This document shows, piece by piece, positions 22,473 to 22,563 of a DNA stretch of 22,563 nt. The notes beneath the pieces are model-generated. The model saw only the letters and a program-made list of their open reading frames with translations. It had not been told where the DNA came from and ran no database searches. This DNA comes from an uncultured Bacilli bacterium (GTDB taxonomy: Bacteria; Bacillota_I; Bacilli_A; RF39; UBA660). A program made the position numbers and the translations under genes. The stretch covers positions 1 to 22,563 of the forward strand of contig CAKOJC010000019.1 in the NCBI GenBank assembly GCA_934088535.1, given 5' to 3'. Within the stretch, counting starts at the first letter, position 1. Every line of letters starts with the position of its first letter.

Positions 22473-22501
22473 ATTTTATCACAATTAATATTTTTTTCCA
22501 A
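22473..22501 (-). promoter_or_regulatory. Promoter of a probably leaderless cca-dnaD-nth mRNA
   Basis: TTGGAA (complement of 22496-22501), a 17-base spacer ending in TGA (extended -10), then TAAAAT (complement of 22473-22478). ATG follows 7 bases later with no Shine-Dalgarno. Confidence 0.72.
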
Positions 22502-22502
22502 T

Positions 22503-22524
22503 AAAAAAAGCCCGAAGGCCTTTT
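22503..22524 (-). terminator. UUCG-loop terminator of the HU-like gene
   Basis: Stem AAAAGGCC/GGCTTTTT (one G-U pair) closed by a C(UUCG)G tetraloop, running into a seven-T tract on the minus strand. It begins 2 bases after the HU stop codon. Confidence 0.9.
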
Positions 22525-22525
22525 A

Positions 22526-22563
22526 TTAATTTAAAGCTTCTTTTAATTTGCTTCCAGCTTTAA
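22526..22563 (-). CDS. HU-like DNA-binding protein, C-terminus only
   Basis: The last 12 codons of a gene running off the window end: the visible residues KAGSKLKEALN preceded by part of a Phe codon. This matches the conserved C-terminal helix of HU proteins (FKPGKALKDAV type). It is followed at once by a strong terminator. Only the tail is visible, so the call rests on a short but characteristic segment. Confidence 0.7.
   Translation of the reverse strand, partial: KAGSKLKEALN

Noticed and set aside
22466..22501. TTG start giving a longer CCA-adding enzyme
   Set aside because: No ribosome binding site, poor match to the family N-terminus, and the TTG forms the -35 hexamer of a good promoter.
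3..22563. Mycoplasma-type genetic code (TGA = Trp) suggested by the low GC content
   Set aside because: TGA ends several genes at the expected family length and visible Trp codons are TGG.

Overview
The window comes from an AT-rich member of the Bacillota, probably Bacilli or a gut relative such as the RF39/Erysipelotrichia-type lineages. The evidence is the gene content (DnaD, RecU, YqeY next to S21, YlbD/YlbE, the endonuclease IV neighbourhood, DivIB/FtsQ), strong Gram-positive ribosome binding sites and sigma-A type promoters. TGA is used as a stop by several genes (recU, ftsQ, cca, the acyl-CoA ligase) and Trp is TGG, so this is not a code-4 mycoplasma. I see no transposase, phage gene, CRISPR array, tRNA or rRNA, and no gene-free stretch longer than about 185 bases.

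Layout. Positions 1-2222 (+): the 3' part of a FabG-like dehydrogenase overlapping a PLP enzyme of the YnbB family, then a small DUF2624-like gene whose ribosome binding site lies inside the upstream terminator. Positions 2255-4457 (-): ylbD-ylbE, an orphan type IV pilin-like gene with a near-consensus promoter, and endonuclease IV. Positions 4494-11173 (-): one tightly packed run of seven genes ending in a terminator: DUF2207-like membrane protein, membrane phosphoesterase, PlsC-type acyltransferase, acyl-CoA ligase, a second PlsC-type acyltransferase with an insertion, murG and ftsQ. It places acyl-chain activation and transfer beside lipid II synthesis and the divisome. Positions 11229-14264 (-): translation genes in separate units, namely rpsB (with a structured leader and an extra C-terminal Rho_N/SAP-like domain) and tsf, then a small HNH protein, then rpsU-yqeY.

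Positions 14449-16686 (-) are the least ordinary region. A small secreted two-helix protein and a large cysteine-rich surface protein share a C-terminal membrane module that is about 68% identical by my hand alignment. The module resembles VirB2/TrbC-type or Mbov_0395-like pilin subunits. The pair looks like a subunit plus an ectodomain-bearing version of it, and it is my best candidate for an undescribed surface system.

Positions 16827-20158 (+): recU and a class A penicillin-binding protein, a classic Bacillota pair. Positions 20169-22465 (-): cca, dnaD and nth as an overlapping unit converging on the PBP gene. The window ends in the C-terminus of an HU-like gene (-) with a UUCG terminator.

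A recurring theme is very short mRNA leaders. In nfo, recU and the DUF2207-like gene, a GGTGA(T) ribosome binding site begins 6-8 bases after a TATAAT -10 element. ylbD and cca have a -10 element only 5-7 bases before ATG and no Shine-Dalgarno, so they look leaderless.
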